A DNA stretch of 64,000 nt from Gonatopus flavifemur (lineage: Eukaryota > Arthropoda > Insecta > Hymenoptera > Dryinidae): NCBI GenBank assembly GCA_018340375.1, contig JAFFJZ010000069.1:62001-126000 (forward strand), written 5' to 3'. A program made the position numbers and the translations under genes. Positions 35,347 to 46,254 of the stretch are shown one piece after another; the stretch's first letter is position 1, and each line of letters starts with the position of its first letter. Below the pieces are notes generated by a model, which saw nothing but the letters and a program-made list of their open reading frames with translations, ran no database searches and was not told the DNA's origin.

Positions 35347-37184
35347 TCAAAGACAATGCAATAGGTCTTCATTTGTTTTCGTTCTTGATATCTTTCTTGT
35401 GTGATCCAGTCGGAATTTTCTGAATTGTTCGTGACGAAACTCTTGTGCCTCTTCAAACATCTGTCCAATGGGGAGCGGAAAATTTTGTATCACATCCGGA
35501 CCATGAATTAGAATCTTATGTAATGTTACAGGCATTGGATACCAGTTATATAGAGAAACATATAAATCCGCAGCTTCGTCGCTATATCTTCCGAAAGCCG
35601 AGATGTTTATGTCGTATCTACATGTCATAGTGCGGAAAATTACATAGAACCGTTCAATCAAAGATTGATCAACACCCGTTATGCTAGAACTGACAGCAGT
35701 ATCCTTAAAAAATCTCCTTGCACTATTGCCATCATTTTTATTACCTCCTCCTTGTATAGGAGTGTCCAGCAACAATCCAGTTTCAGACCGGGATCTGTCT
35801 ATTATTGTTTTTTTCCTATCCTCAACGCTTTTCTTTTGTTCAGGCCCACGACATTGCCATTTTTTCACATCCAGCCTGTAACCAATATGTAGGATACATT
35901 CCATCAATCGGATTTGCGCGTGTAATGTTGACAAACCCCAAGAAAACGTGTCAGCATTGCTCGTGCGTCTTCGAACTCGCTCCAAATCATTCATGTTTTC
36001 GGGTGTTGCTGCGCAGATGTAGCACTTTTGAGTCGCTTTATCTGATCACAAAATCTTACATATTTTACCGTCCACCATTGTTTCTTCAAAACTATGATTT
36101 ATTTTCATTGTTTGGCCCTCAAACTCCACTAAGGTTGGTATAAGAGACTTGATTTGACTCCTAACATTTTCGAATTCTTCTAATACTGTGTGCTCATTTT
36201 CTTTCACAAACTTGAATCACATGGGTCTGCAATATGAGGTGGAAGACGGGCGAGGGTTTTGCCACAGTACAATCTTCATTTTGGTTTCGTTCAAACCATG
36301 TAATCGTAATGGTACCATTGAAGTGACCAAAACATCCGCATCTTCAAATCCACCTTCGTTGGACTTTTGTTTATATCTACTTTGGCAACCACTATCATCA
36401 ACTCCCCATTTGGGAATCATAGTCAAATTATTCGCCGTTATATCTACTCTCTTGATAGTGCTTCTCAATACTTCGTTCTGTACTATACAAACATTATTTT
36501 AGCTTGGCTTACTTTTTCATAAGAAGGATAAATTTTCAAGCCCTTCTGTTGGGATGATTGTCTCGTCATTTGGTATTGTCGATAGCTCAATTTCATATAA
36601 GTCATTAAAGACAGTGCCTTTTCTGGTGAATATTGAGGAATTTGATGCTCAGATTGTTTTATAGCTTTTTTCATTCTAGTGCCACTATTGGGACTTCTCG
36701 TCAATTCCTCCAGAATACTCGCAGCATCTCTCTTTCCAGATTCCCTAAACTTGAGACACGTCGCGTGAGTTAATTCATCCAAAGATCGGTCTGCGAGCGA
36801 AGATTCCACCTTTCGTCTTTTTGTTTTGGATCCACACGAAGTAAAATCTTTCTGAGGTCGGCCAACTTGTTGATGGCTTCCACTAGCACTTGTACTTGGT
36901 GAATCAAGGTTGTTGATCACAATTGTAGAATCCAGCCATTCTTTTTATTTGTTCAGGAACGCATGTTTATTGCGACAACAATTTCTCCACCTTTTGTTCA
37001 ATCCAATGATGAAAGACAGAGATAGTCGTTCAAGTTCTTTTCACATTACAGATGAGCAGTGATTGAGTTCAAATTTTGTCTGAAGACATTGTGTGAGTAC
37101 ATTTTTTGTTTCACAGGAAGATGATCCCAATTTGGTTATGTCATTTTTCAATACCTCATATAACTCTCTTTTTGTGGCTATCAT
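35347..37184 (-). pseudogene. Transib transposase (RAG1-core homologue), decayed
   Basis: The likely start is MIATKRELYEVLKND (37184). Later blocks are KEWLDSTIVINNL, a basic RPQKDFTSCGSKTKRRKVE stretch, ILEELTRSPNSGTRMKKAIK, then KWGVDDSGCQSRYKQK (region of the first catalytic Asp) and SMVPLRLHGLNETKMKIVLW. Towards the C-terminus come TMVDGKICKIL (second Asp), QKCYICAATP, GNSARRFF, SLIERFYVIF, WYPMPVTLHKILIHG and LPIGQMFEEAQEFRHEQF with the catalytic Glu, ending at 35347. The Glu block parallels the E962 region of RAG1. Four in-frame stops (after SSVM, FLNK, YCRPM and KICKIL) and a frameshift near 36480 show it is no longer translatable. Confidence 0.85.
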
Positions 37185-37697
37185 GTCGGTGATTGGGAAA
37201 AAATGTATACTGCAGTTACGCAAGCTTACGCAAACGAAATTTATTTTTTTTTGAATGTATATAGATATCAGCTGTAAAGAAATCACCCATCGTGTACAAA
37301 GTTGTACGAGAATTTCGGCATTCGATTGGATTCCTCAGAAGAAAGAAATTCTCATGCATGTTATGCGCAATTCTTATATGGTATTGTCTCAGTCATAAAA
37401 AGTGTACAGGTATCTATATCAATACAGAAATGTTGAGTACTCACCACGGAGTGAAGGTTCCATGACAATAAGGATTTTTATATGCACATAATTTGGTTCT
37501 CTAACGTTTGTTGCGGAAAGTAATCATACGTACTCCAGCGTTCACTGAGAAAACTGGACCCGTGACGACCTGTCTTGACGCGAGAATTGCGAGGTAAGGA
37601 TGAGGATTTGATTGAAAATATTTTCCCTTCAATTTGTGTACCTCATCGGCTTTGATTTGAGGAGGTTTTGAGTGAATATATTGCAAGTCATTTTTTT

Positions 37698-37736
37698 TAC
37701 TTTTGTCCCGCTAGATTGGCAAAAGGCGACACTGTG
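37698..37736 (-). promoter_or_regulatory. Right Transib terminus, heptamer-23-nonamer layout
   Basis: Read inward on the minus strand, CACAGTG (37736-37730) is followed by the same 23-bp spacer as the left end and then ACAAAAGTA. Both ends therefore have 23-type spacing. Confidence 0.88.
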
Positions 37737-38072
37737 CGTCCACGTCGTTGTTCCTGGGTAGCGCTAAGAGTAGTTCATCAATAACTTCGACGGTCCATAC
37801 CTTGCACCCCAATGGGCGGAAAGGGGTCCATGACCAGTGTTTCGTGAAGGGTTAGAAACGAGCTTTCCCATGTGATGATAAAAAAATGGGGATCTCATTT
37901 AAACAAACCATCTTGACCCCTAAATGACCTTCAAAATGACCTCTGAGGGATTTTTCAAGGTCAGCATCATACTCTCCCCTTGAAACCCTCAACTTTTTAT
38001 GAGGAACATTTTTTCCATCTCCACTAGTTTCCGAGATATTTGACTATATCACTTCAAATGGACCACCCTGTA

Positions 38073-38889
38073 TAGGTGAAGAATTTTCTTCCCCGACTGA
38101 AGCGAAAATTCCATTTTCAAAATTCAAAATTCGGACCTTGTACTGACTTGAATTGACTCTCGGAATTCATCCCTGAAAATTTCAGACTTTTTCATGCGTT
38201 CAATTCCAAGTATTCTTGTCTGAAAAAAATGTCACCAGATGGAGCCTTCTAGGCGCTCGTATCCTTTCAACTCATCAGATGTGTGCGCTACCCAAGTAAC
38301 AGCGGTCTGTCAGACCAGGGGTTAGGGTTAACGTGATTCTGAGGCAAGTTACGGTTCAAAGGTTAAGGTATTTATTCGGTGGTCTTCTATTATACCGGAT
38401 ATTCGTTGATCCAAGTGTTCATTGTACCAAAAATCTATATTCCGAACGCTAATGGACTGAAAGTTTATTATGTCGGAAGTAACCAGATCCCGTGAGTCTT
38501 GTAGGATCCATAAGGAACTGCGAGGTTTTATGGAATCAAATACATTCGGCATAATGAACTTTTTGTTTATCGTCATTTGGAACATAGTTTTCCGATACAA
38601 TGAGCATTCGGTGTATTGGAGGCCCGCCATTTATTGATTGATTGATTCTTTCATTCATACATGTGTAATACAAGTTTAACATTCATAGAAAATCGTGAAA
38701 CAAATAACAGAATGATGAATTCTTCACAATTAACCTACACCGAAGAGAAAAATTATGGAACATTGCATCATAAGATCCTGCAAAACTCTCATAGTAACAA
38801 GGATTTATCTTTTGGAGATAATTCAGACTTATAAGGAAACGCTGCTGAAACCTCAGCAATATTGAGCTCTCAAAAATTGGACTGAACAG
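38073..38889. other. Non-coding stretch between M2 and LINE X
   Basis: No gene recognised. GGGTTAACGTG at about 38324 resembles a phrase at 31992 in the unassigned insert, hinting at a shared repeat. Confidence 0.35.
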
Positions 38890-39593
38890 GATTATGGAAT
38901 ATTGCATCAAAGGTGTCAACAAGGATCCTGCGATCACGGGAATTCATCTGTCGGGGAGGATTTTGATATGATGGAGAATAATCCTAAAACGCTCGCAACT
39001 TCTGATTCTTCGAAGTTTGATGAAAGTTCGACTGAGTTTGATGAAAATAATTATAGGATTTTGCATGATAATTTTCATTCAGAATCTTGCGATGATGATG
39101 GTGATGATTTATTTTCAGGGGTCGTTTCACGCCAACCTTTGTCCTGTACAGTACTAATAAATAGACTAATAAATTAGGAGCAACATATACTACTCCAATA
39201 CAATCGGACGAGGCAATGCTCAAAGAAGTGTCACTATATCGCTCAAAATGCAACATATTGGAAAAAGTGTGTGAAACTTTTGGGAAGCAAGTTTCTACCT
39301 CAACTAGTGAAATTGAGTTTTCGAAAAATAAACATCGAGCAAACAATTTAATTTTATACAATCTGACTGAATCGTTTGAAACGAACGACGATCTCCTCAA
39401 AAGAGTGTTCAATATCTTCGATCAAATCAAAATAAACATAACGGAGGACAACATTGAATATGTCAGATATATTGGATCAAAACAAGATTTCCGGCCTGTA
39501 TTGATTAGACTTATAAGTTCGCGACTGAAAGGTGGAATATTCAAAAAATTCAGAAGTTCCCGTGATCTCAAACTATTTATTTCCAATGATTAC
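38890..39593 (+). pseudogene. LINE X, ORF1 part
   Basis: From about 39178 the frame reads RSKCNILEKVCETFGKQVS (coiled-coil-like), then KHRANNLILYNLTESFETNDDLLKRV, IEYVRYIGSK and RPVLIRLISSRLKGGIFKKF, and stops after FISNDY. This is the coiled-coil plus RRM-like organisation of a LINE ORF1. The next expected residues, SKEQREIRKSLRQ, appear at 49669, so LINE-P interrupts it here. An acidic frame upstream (38902-39177) may be the 5' part. Confidence 0.72.
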
Positions 39594-39836
39594 TAAAAAC
39601 AACAGGACTTCCGGGTGACAATTGCGAGTCAGGAGTTGATCAATGACAGGTGTGTAGCAAAAGTGAAATTGTAGGAGAAAAAGGAACAGGAAAAAGTGTT
39701 GGTGGTGTGAGGTGAAAAGTGAGTGAAAATATAGATAGATAGATAGATATATGTTTAGTATGTTCTAGGGTGAAAATCCTGTGGAACAATCGAGGAAAGA
39801 GTATAAACAATAACAAAGATATTATATACGAAAATA

Positions 39837-41129
39837 CGAGGGTGGATTGATAAGTTTCCGGCCTGACCAAGAAAAACAACGTTTTTAAGAATTTTTTTTT
39901 TTTTATTTCTCAACATAATCTCCTCCAAGGCTGATACATTTCTCATAGCGGTGTTCTAGTCTAGTAATGCCATCTCTATAGACTGATTCGTCAAGCTCCT
40001 CAAAATACCCATTTACAGCTTCGATTACTTCTTCATTGTCCGCAAATCTCTTACCGCCAAGCCATTTTTTGAGGTTAGGAAACAGATAATAGTCACTCGG
40101 GGCTAGGTCTGGAGAGTAGGGAGGGTGCGGCATTAATTCAAACTTCAGATCGTTGATTTTAGCCATCGCAACGATTGACGTGTGCGCTGGTGCGTTATCG
40201 TGATGAAACAAGATTTTTTTCTTCGCCAGATGAGGTCGTTTAATTTTCACTACGTGGCTCAAACGTTGCAATAAGTCTGCGTAGTATTGACCAGTGATAG
40301 TTTTACCCTTTTCAAGGTAATCAATGTATATAATACCTCTTGCATCCCAAAATCAGTAGCCATAACCTTGTTCGCCGAAAAAATTGTTTTTGCCTTCTTC
40401 GGAGTTGGTTCCCCTGGTCCAATCCACTGTTTAGACTGTTCTTTGGTTTCAGAAGTGTAGTGGTGGACCCAAGTTTCGTCAACGGTTACGAATCGACGCA
40501 AAAATTCGCTTGGATTACGCTTATACAACGCCAAATTGGCGGTAGAAATGTTCTTTCGAATCAATTTTTGGTCGACTGTTAGCAAACGCGGCACCCATCT
40601 TGCACAGAGCTTTTCCATATACAAATGTTGGTGCAAAATATTTTGTACACGTTCGTATGACATCTTACAGGTCTCAGCTATCTCACGAACTTTTAATCTG
40701 CGATCTTTCAGCACTATTTGATGGATTTTTTCGATCATATCTGGAGTTGTGACCTCAATGGGGCGTCCTGAGCGAGGCTCATCAGAGGTGCTCACACGAC
40801 CCTTTTTAAACTCGGAAACCCACTGTTTAACGGTTGAATATGATGGGGAGGATGTCCCCAGTGTTGAGTCCATCTCTTCTTTAATTTCCTTCGGCGTTAA
40901 CCCCTTCAAATAAAGGTATTTGATGACAGCACGATTTTCCAGCTTTTCCATTTTTACGAAAAACACAGACGCGTCTTGGTCAGCGTGCTCTCAAAACTAA
41001 ACTAACATGGCGATCGGACTGAAACTATAGCTACAAGCTATCTAAGGATGGTACTATAGAACGCCACCTCAAGGTAGGCCTAGTGGCGCCATCTCTTGGT
41101 CAGGCCGGAAACTTATCAATCCACCCTCG
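39837..41129 (-). mobile_element. mariner M4, full length
   Basis: Inverted ends CGAGGGTGGATTGATAAGTT match for over 30 bp and are flanked by TA (39835-39836, 41130-41131). The length is 1293 bp, as for a complete mariner. Confidence 0.95.
39903..40951 (-). pseudogene. mariner M4 transposase with one frameshift
   Basis: The frame starts [18 protein letters not shown] (40951) and runs through two helix-turn-helix modules ([35 protein letters not shown]), [11 protein letters not shown] and [12 protein letters not shown] with the first Asp. After a single frameshift near 40350 it continues with FHHDNAPAHTS (second Asp) and YSPDLAPSDYYLF (third Asp), giving DD34D spacing, and ends SLGGDYVEK. The total of 1049 bp is one base off a multiple of three, consistent with a single 1-bp deletion. 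Confidence 0.93.
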
Positions 41130-41520
41130 TACTTATATATATACAGCATTAAACCCACAGCCCGAAAAGTAAAAAGGCACAGGGTATGAACTTGAAAATA
41201 AAGATGATATGAGAATGAGGATGAGATTGCAAAGGTGTGAGAAATGAAAATACAGATATAAGATAGAGATACAGTAGTTATAAATGCGCAGAATAAAGAT
41301 GAAGGCAAGAAAAGCGTTAGATGAACCACGATGAACCTACTCGAAAAGGGGTATATATCTATGAGTGAGAAAGGGTGGAGGTGAGCAAGAAGTGATAATA
41401 CCTCGTTTTGAAGACGTTAGGGGAAGAGCTACACTTGATGTTATCTGGGATCGTGTTCTAGAGTTTACTACCTGTTATCAAAAAAGATTTTTGATATGTG
41501 GTAGTACGATGCGGTAGTAT

Positions 41521-43993
41521 TTAAAGGAGTCCCCTATTCGATCTAGTGCAACGAATTGCATCAGAGGTACCAAAATTAAAACGATCGTGAAGAAAAGGAG
41601 GATCCTGGAAAGCAAATAGTTGATGCAAGTACGACCCTAGGCAAAATTTCCGTCGTTCAGGAAGTTTGAGCCAGCCGAGGCGCGTCAAGAAAGGAGAGAT
41701 GTGAACATCTTTCCTGAGATTGAAAATAAACCGCACGCACGGATTCAGTTCACGCTGCAGACGTATACTGTCTACTTCGGTGAGATCAGTGGGAACTAAG
41801 CAACAATAATCAAAATAGGGCATAACTAGCGTTGGAATCAGTTTAGTTCTCATCTGGATAGAGAGTGCGTTGCCATTGAGTCGCAATTGGTAGAGTGCGC
41901 ACGAGACTTTCCTACAGACAGAAGTTACTCGCTCATTCCAATCAAGAGAAGGTGTCCAGCACCAACTGGCAACTCTCTGTATATCGTCATTCAATTGGTT
42001 GATACATTCGTCTATGAGAAAAGGTGAAGTATGCAGATAAATATCAAAGTCATCAGCGAATCTAAAGAGTTTACAATGGGGAATGATCGAATTCATGTCG
42101 GTAACATACAGTGCGGATAAGAGAGGGCCCAGGTGAGAGCCTTGGGGAACACCTGAGGTAACTGGAGTCCATTCGGAGCAACCTTTAGAGCTTCTAACTG
42201 CTTGCGTGCGACCAGATAGATAGGACCAAAACCACTCCACCACTGGGGTAGATATACTGAAAGAAGCGAGTTTTTGTATAAGCAAAGAGTGGTTAATGGT
42301 ATCAAAGGCTCTTGAGAAATCAAACCCCAACAAAAGAGTGATCATGCGCTTATCAATCGCTTCACGAACATCATCAGTCAATTTTGAAAGAGCAGTTTGA
42401 GTGGAGCGGTGTTTGATGAATCCACACTGATATTGGTCAAATAGAGAATTCTTGGTCAAAAAATGACACAAGAAGTGATGGACGATCTTTTCAAGTATTT
42501 TAGATGACTCATAGAGAATGGAGATAGGGCGAAAGTCACGTGGAGTTTGTGGAGATCTTGTTTTAGGTATAAGTGTGATGGAGGAACGTTTCCACGCCAT
42601 AGGGAAGAGAGATAGCATGAGAGAGGAATTGAATAAGGTCAGTAGGAATGGAAAAATGGACGGAGCGATCAGGTTAAGGAATTGACCAGGAAGCCCATCT
42701 GGAGGAATAGTATTTGAGTGAGAAAAATGATAGAAATGTAGCAGATCATGAGGAGTCTAGTGAGGGAAGAAGAAAAGGTTATCACTGTAGCCGAGAGTTT
42801 GGTCGAGAATGGGCGGTGGAGGACAGGCCGGATGAACGCCAATAGAGAAGTGTAAACTAAGCTCGTTCACACAAAATTTATCCACGGGCGGATGATTACT
42901 ATCAGATTTAATTCATCTCAGGGTACGAAGTTCTCTCCAAAGTGTGCGTGAGTCGGGTGTGCCCATCAATCTGTCGTTATAACATTGACGCTCCGCATTC
43001 CTGAGAGAAGTAACAACATTGTTCCTTAGTCGTGTGAAGAGTAGATGACATTCAGGATTTCTTGTGCGGAGATATGTCCTCCTCGCAGTGTTACGTTCAC
43101 GGATGAGATTACGAATCTCCTGAGTTATCCAGGGAGGAGGAGAACGTCTGGGAGTGAACCTGCTGAGCGGTACTTCACTATTGTATAGATCAGTGAGGTA
43201 ATCATGGGAAACCCCAACACACTCATCAATATTTGTAATACCCGAGTTCCCGATGTTCAGCAGAATCGATGGTATATATCTATATATGGTCGATATCTTG
43301 CCCATTGATACGCGAGTAATCACGCACAGAGACGATCTGCTGTTGACTCATGGGTAGATTGGAAGAGTATCCAATTGAGATCATGTCATGCCGAGATAGA
43401 AGAGGCATTTCCTTTTGTTCATGGTCAATCACTTTGGAGAGATCGTCCACTACACATAAGTCAGGCAAGGTAGAAGAGATGGACGTGTGATGAGTGGGGC
43501 CGTAGGGGACAATGGCCAGATTCAGACCAGAGAGTATTTTACGGAGATAAGTACTATCAGGAGATGAACGGCACAAGTCGGTGTTCCAGTCACCCATAAT
43601 GATTTTGTCGTGATAGTCAGTACTCAGTGTACAGATCACCGTTTCCAAATTAGCAAATCCTATCTTCGGAGGTCTGTAAACTACACCAATGAGTACTTTG
43701 CGCATACACGTGCTGGAAACCTGGACGAATAGATATTCGGGTTGTGGACAAGTGGCATCGTACTCAGATTTTTGTATAATTTTGTATTGGAAATTCTGTT
43801 TAATATAGAAACAGACCCCCCCCCCCCCGCCAATACGACCCACCTTATCGCAACGAAAGACCACATATCCATCCAATGAGCAGAATGAGTCATCCATGTC
43901 ACTCCTGAACCAGGTCTCAGATACCGCAATAACATCGTACTTATTCGGATTCTTAGTGCAGAAAAAATCAGAGAATTCATCAAAATGAGCCAA
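41521..43993 (-). pseudogene. CR1-type LINE ORF2: endonuclease and reverse transcriptase
   Basis: The endonuclease lies at 43993-43280, with VIAVSETWFRSD, IGVVYRPP, KIIMGDWNTDL and LSRHDMISI. The linker WITQEIRNLIRERNTARR follows at 43323-42913, then the RT at 42618-41521. RT motifs are ITLIPKT, RPISIL, FDFSRAFDTINHSLL, SGVPQGSHLGPLL and FRFADDFDIYL (the FADD catalytic box). After WCWT a block of thumb residues is missing. The tail RLGWLKLPERRKF is typical of CR1-like ORF2. Frameshifts occur near 43310 and 42700-42900. Confidence 0.88.
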
Positions 43994-44073
43994 AAGTGAT
44001 GTGCATTAACATGACACATTTTTAACGAACGAAAAACTTGATTAGAGTGAGAGTGTGAGGGTCGAATCGGGAG

Positions 44074-44427
44074 TCACCTAAGTTGATCAAAGTCCCTGTT
44101 AGATGAGATGACAATAACATTTGAGGTATCATCTTTTTTCACCAGAATACATCTATTCCTCGACCAAATATGGAGATATCCTTTAGACTTCGCAACTTTC
44201 TTAGTTTCTGCGAGAAGAGAGGCTATATCAGACAGCAAATATTCATTAAGATAAAGCCTAGACTTAGGTAGAGAGGGATTAATATCAGACGCGTCGACTG
44301 ATCCTGTAGAACGTTTGGCCTCAAGTATTTTCGTTCGGAGAGAAGGAGAATCAAGCTCCATGAGGATGGTACGTGGACGCGATTTAGTTTTGTTGGAGCG
44401 AAGACGAAATTCTCTCACAATGGTAGA
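44074..44427 (-). pseudogene. CR1-type LINE ORF1, C-terminal domain
   Basis: The frame RPRTILMELDSPSLRTKILEAKR is followed by RLYLNEYLLSDIASLLAETK and YLHIWSRNRCILVKKDD. This is the FP/PHD-associated C-terminal block found in ORF1 of CR1 and related LINEs. Upstream of 44427 the frame turns into antisense LINE-P. Confidence 0.7.
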
Positions 44428-44655
44428 TTGGGTGGAATAGGTGAAATAGGTGAAGTTTGGTAGTGAAAAGAGGGTGGAAACAGACAAAAAGGAAAGATTT
44501 CAGTGGGTGAAAACGTGACAGGAAAGAGGTAGAGGGTAGAAGAGTAGGTTATAAGAAGGAAGAAGGGAGTGAGTGAAGACATATAGGAGTGAGCGGTGGA
44601 AGTGGGTAGTTGAGGAAAGTAGGCGAGAAGGTAAGGTAGGAAGAAGAGTGGTAAA

Positions 44656-46075
44656 GTGGATAGTGGCGACATCGGGCGGAGAGGTGGAGGAGATAGAATG
44701 AAAGAAGTAGAGGGAGTAGGTTTAGATGCAGACGAGGAAATGGAGCAAGTGGAAGAGACGGAGACTGGGCTGACTGAGGAAGTAGATGATGGCGGGCTAG
44801 GGGTAGACAAACGGGAGAAAGGAGTGGAATCGGAAGTAAGCCAGACCGAAGGAAAGAGAAGGTAGATGAGGACAGTAGTGAGAAGGAGGGTGATGAAGAA
44901 GTGTGGTTGACGCCAACGGGAAGTGTTGGCGGAGAGAAGACGAGGGAAGAAGGGGGAGACTAAGTAACGCAGAGAGGTTAAGAAGGATGAGAAGTGGAAG
45001 TGTGGGAGGGATTAAAGATTTTTGGAAGAGGAAGAGAGATGAAGTGGAAGAATGACAGAAGTCAATGTTGTTTGGGGAAAAAGATAAGATAGCGAGATCT
45101 CCGGAAGAAGAGAGGAGGAAGGAATCGGAAGAGAAGAAGGAATTATTAGAGATGACGCGGCAGTTGGGGATTAGTATGAGGAGGATGGATGAGAAATTAG
45201 ATGGAATACAAAAAGGTTATGAAGGGATGAGAAAACAGCTGGAGAGGATAAGCGAAAGACAGAGAAATGTGGAGGAGGTGTGGAGATTAGAAAGGGAAGC
45301 GATTAAAGAAGGACTGAATGAAGTAGAGAAACCAAATCAGGATAATAAAGAGGAAAGAAAATAAATTAGAGGAACTGAAAGACAAGGTAGAAGAGTTAGA
45401 AAGAAGGATTAGAGGAAGGGAGGGGAAAGGGGAGGGGGAAGAAGGGGGGAAATTAAGACAAAGGAGGGAACACAAATGGCAGAGAGTAGAGTAATAGAAG
45501 CTCGACTTGAAGAGATAGAGAAAAGGCTAGAGGAGAGGGAGAGAGGCGGAAATGAAAAGGTTGACGGAAGAGAAGATAGGGAGCACAGTCACTTGGAAGT
45601 TGAGGTGGGGGTGGATAGGAGAGTAAAAGAGATGGAGAAGAAAATGGAATATAAAGAGAGGGCGGGAAGGAGGAAAAACACGGTGGTGAAGGGAATGGAA
45701 GGGAAGAAGAGGGTGAGAGAGGAGGGGAAGTAGATTATGGAGAGAATGGGGGTAGAAAGGCAAATGGAGGAAATAGAAGAGAATAAAGACTTGGGTATAG
45801 GAGGTAGAAATGAAGACTTGGGTATAGGAGGTAGAAATAAGAGAAGGATGATAGTTGTGAGATTTAAGACAATTGAGGGCAAGGAAAAGGTAATGAGAAG
45901 GAGGGGGATGTTAAGCGGTAGAGTAGAGATTATAAGAGGATTATACGTGGAAGGGAAGAAAGATGATGGAGAGGATGAGGGAGATAGGTCACAATTCAAG
46001 GAAGGAGGGGGAAAGAACTTGGTTTGGGTATGGAGGAATATGGATAAACGGAAGATGGTGGAAATGGGATGATGA
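44656..46075 (+). pseudogene. LINE-P ORF1 region, highly charged
   Basis: Consecutive frames are almost entirely Glu, Lys, Arg and Gly. They include LEMTRQLGISMRRMDEKLDGIQ and RLEEIEKRLEERERGG (coiled-coil heptads) and MIVVRFKTIEGKEKVMRRR, an RRM-like strand also expected in a LINE ORF1. Several stops and frame changes are seen. Antisense Pro/Ser-rich ORFs here are artefacts. Confidence 0.6.
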
Positions 46076-46254
46076 AGAGGAAAGGTTGAGGAGTAGTGGA
46101 GAAATTATGGAAGGAAGAGAGAAAAGAGGGGATGAGAGGAAGTCAGAGGATTTTCAAGGGAAACAGGGGGAGTAAAGGAAGGAGAGGAGGAGGAAACAAG
46201 AAGGAGGAAAAGAGAAGGAAAGCGAGAGGGGGTAAGGAAGATGGAAAGGGGGGT

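Larger units (their letters stand above)
35023..37736 (-). mobile_element. Transib element with RSS-like termini and 5-bp CGTCC duplication
   Basis: Both ends begin CACAGTG and match inward for about 36 bp. The 5-bp CGTCC is present on both sides (35018-35022 and 37737-37741). A GC-rich 5-bp duplication and CAC-starting heptamer-like ends are defining marks of the Transib superfamily. The element lies in the right arm of M2, so it is younger than M2. Its transposase, on the minus strand, is RAG1-core-like and decayed. Confidence 0.93.
31180..38070. mobile_element. DD41D-type element M2, head-to-head dimer carrying a Transib
   Basis: Inverted arms beginning CAGGGTGGTCCATTTGAAG are flanked by TA (31178-31179, 38071-38072). 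Transposase C-terminal pieces lie next to both arms: minus strand at 31633-31812 and plus strand at 34843-34939. The main transposase is on the minus strand in the left half. A smaller inverted repeat (CCAACCATAATAA near 34391 and its inverse near 34552) marks the centre. The right arm is opened by the Transib at 35023-37736. Confidence 0.85.
39732..44427 (-). mobile_element. CR1-type LINE on the minus strand
   Basis: It carries an ORF1 C-terminal domain, an endonuclease and a reverse transcriptase on the minus strand. The apparent 3' end is a run of TATC units (39732-39750 on the plus strand as GATA). A mariner (39837-41129) sits in its 3' untranslated part. Both outer flanks are purine-rich LINE-P sequence. 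Confidence 0.7.

Noticed and set aside
35347..35994. Unknown host gene for the 215-codon minus-strand ORF
   Set aside because: Its LPIGQ-EEAQE block, position inside CACAGTG ends and CGTCC duplication make it the C-terminus of a Transib transposase.
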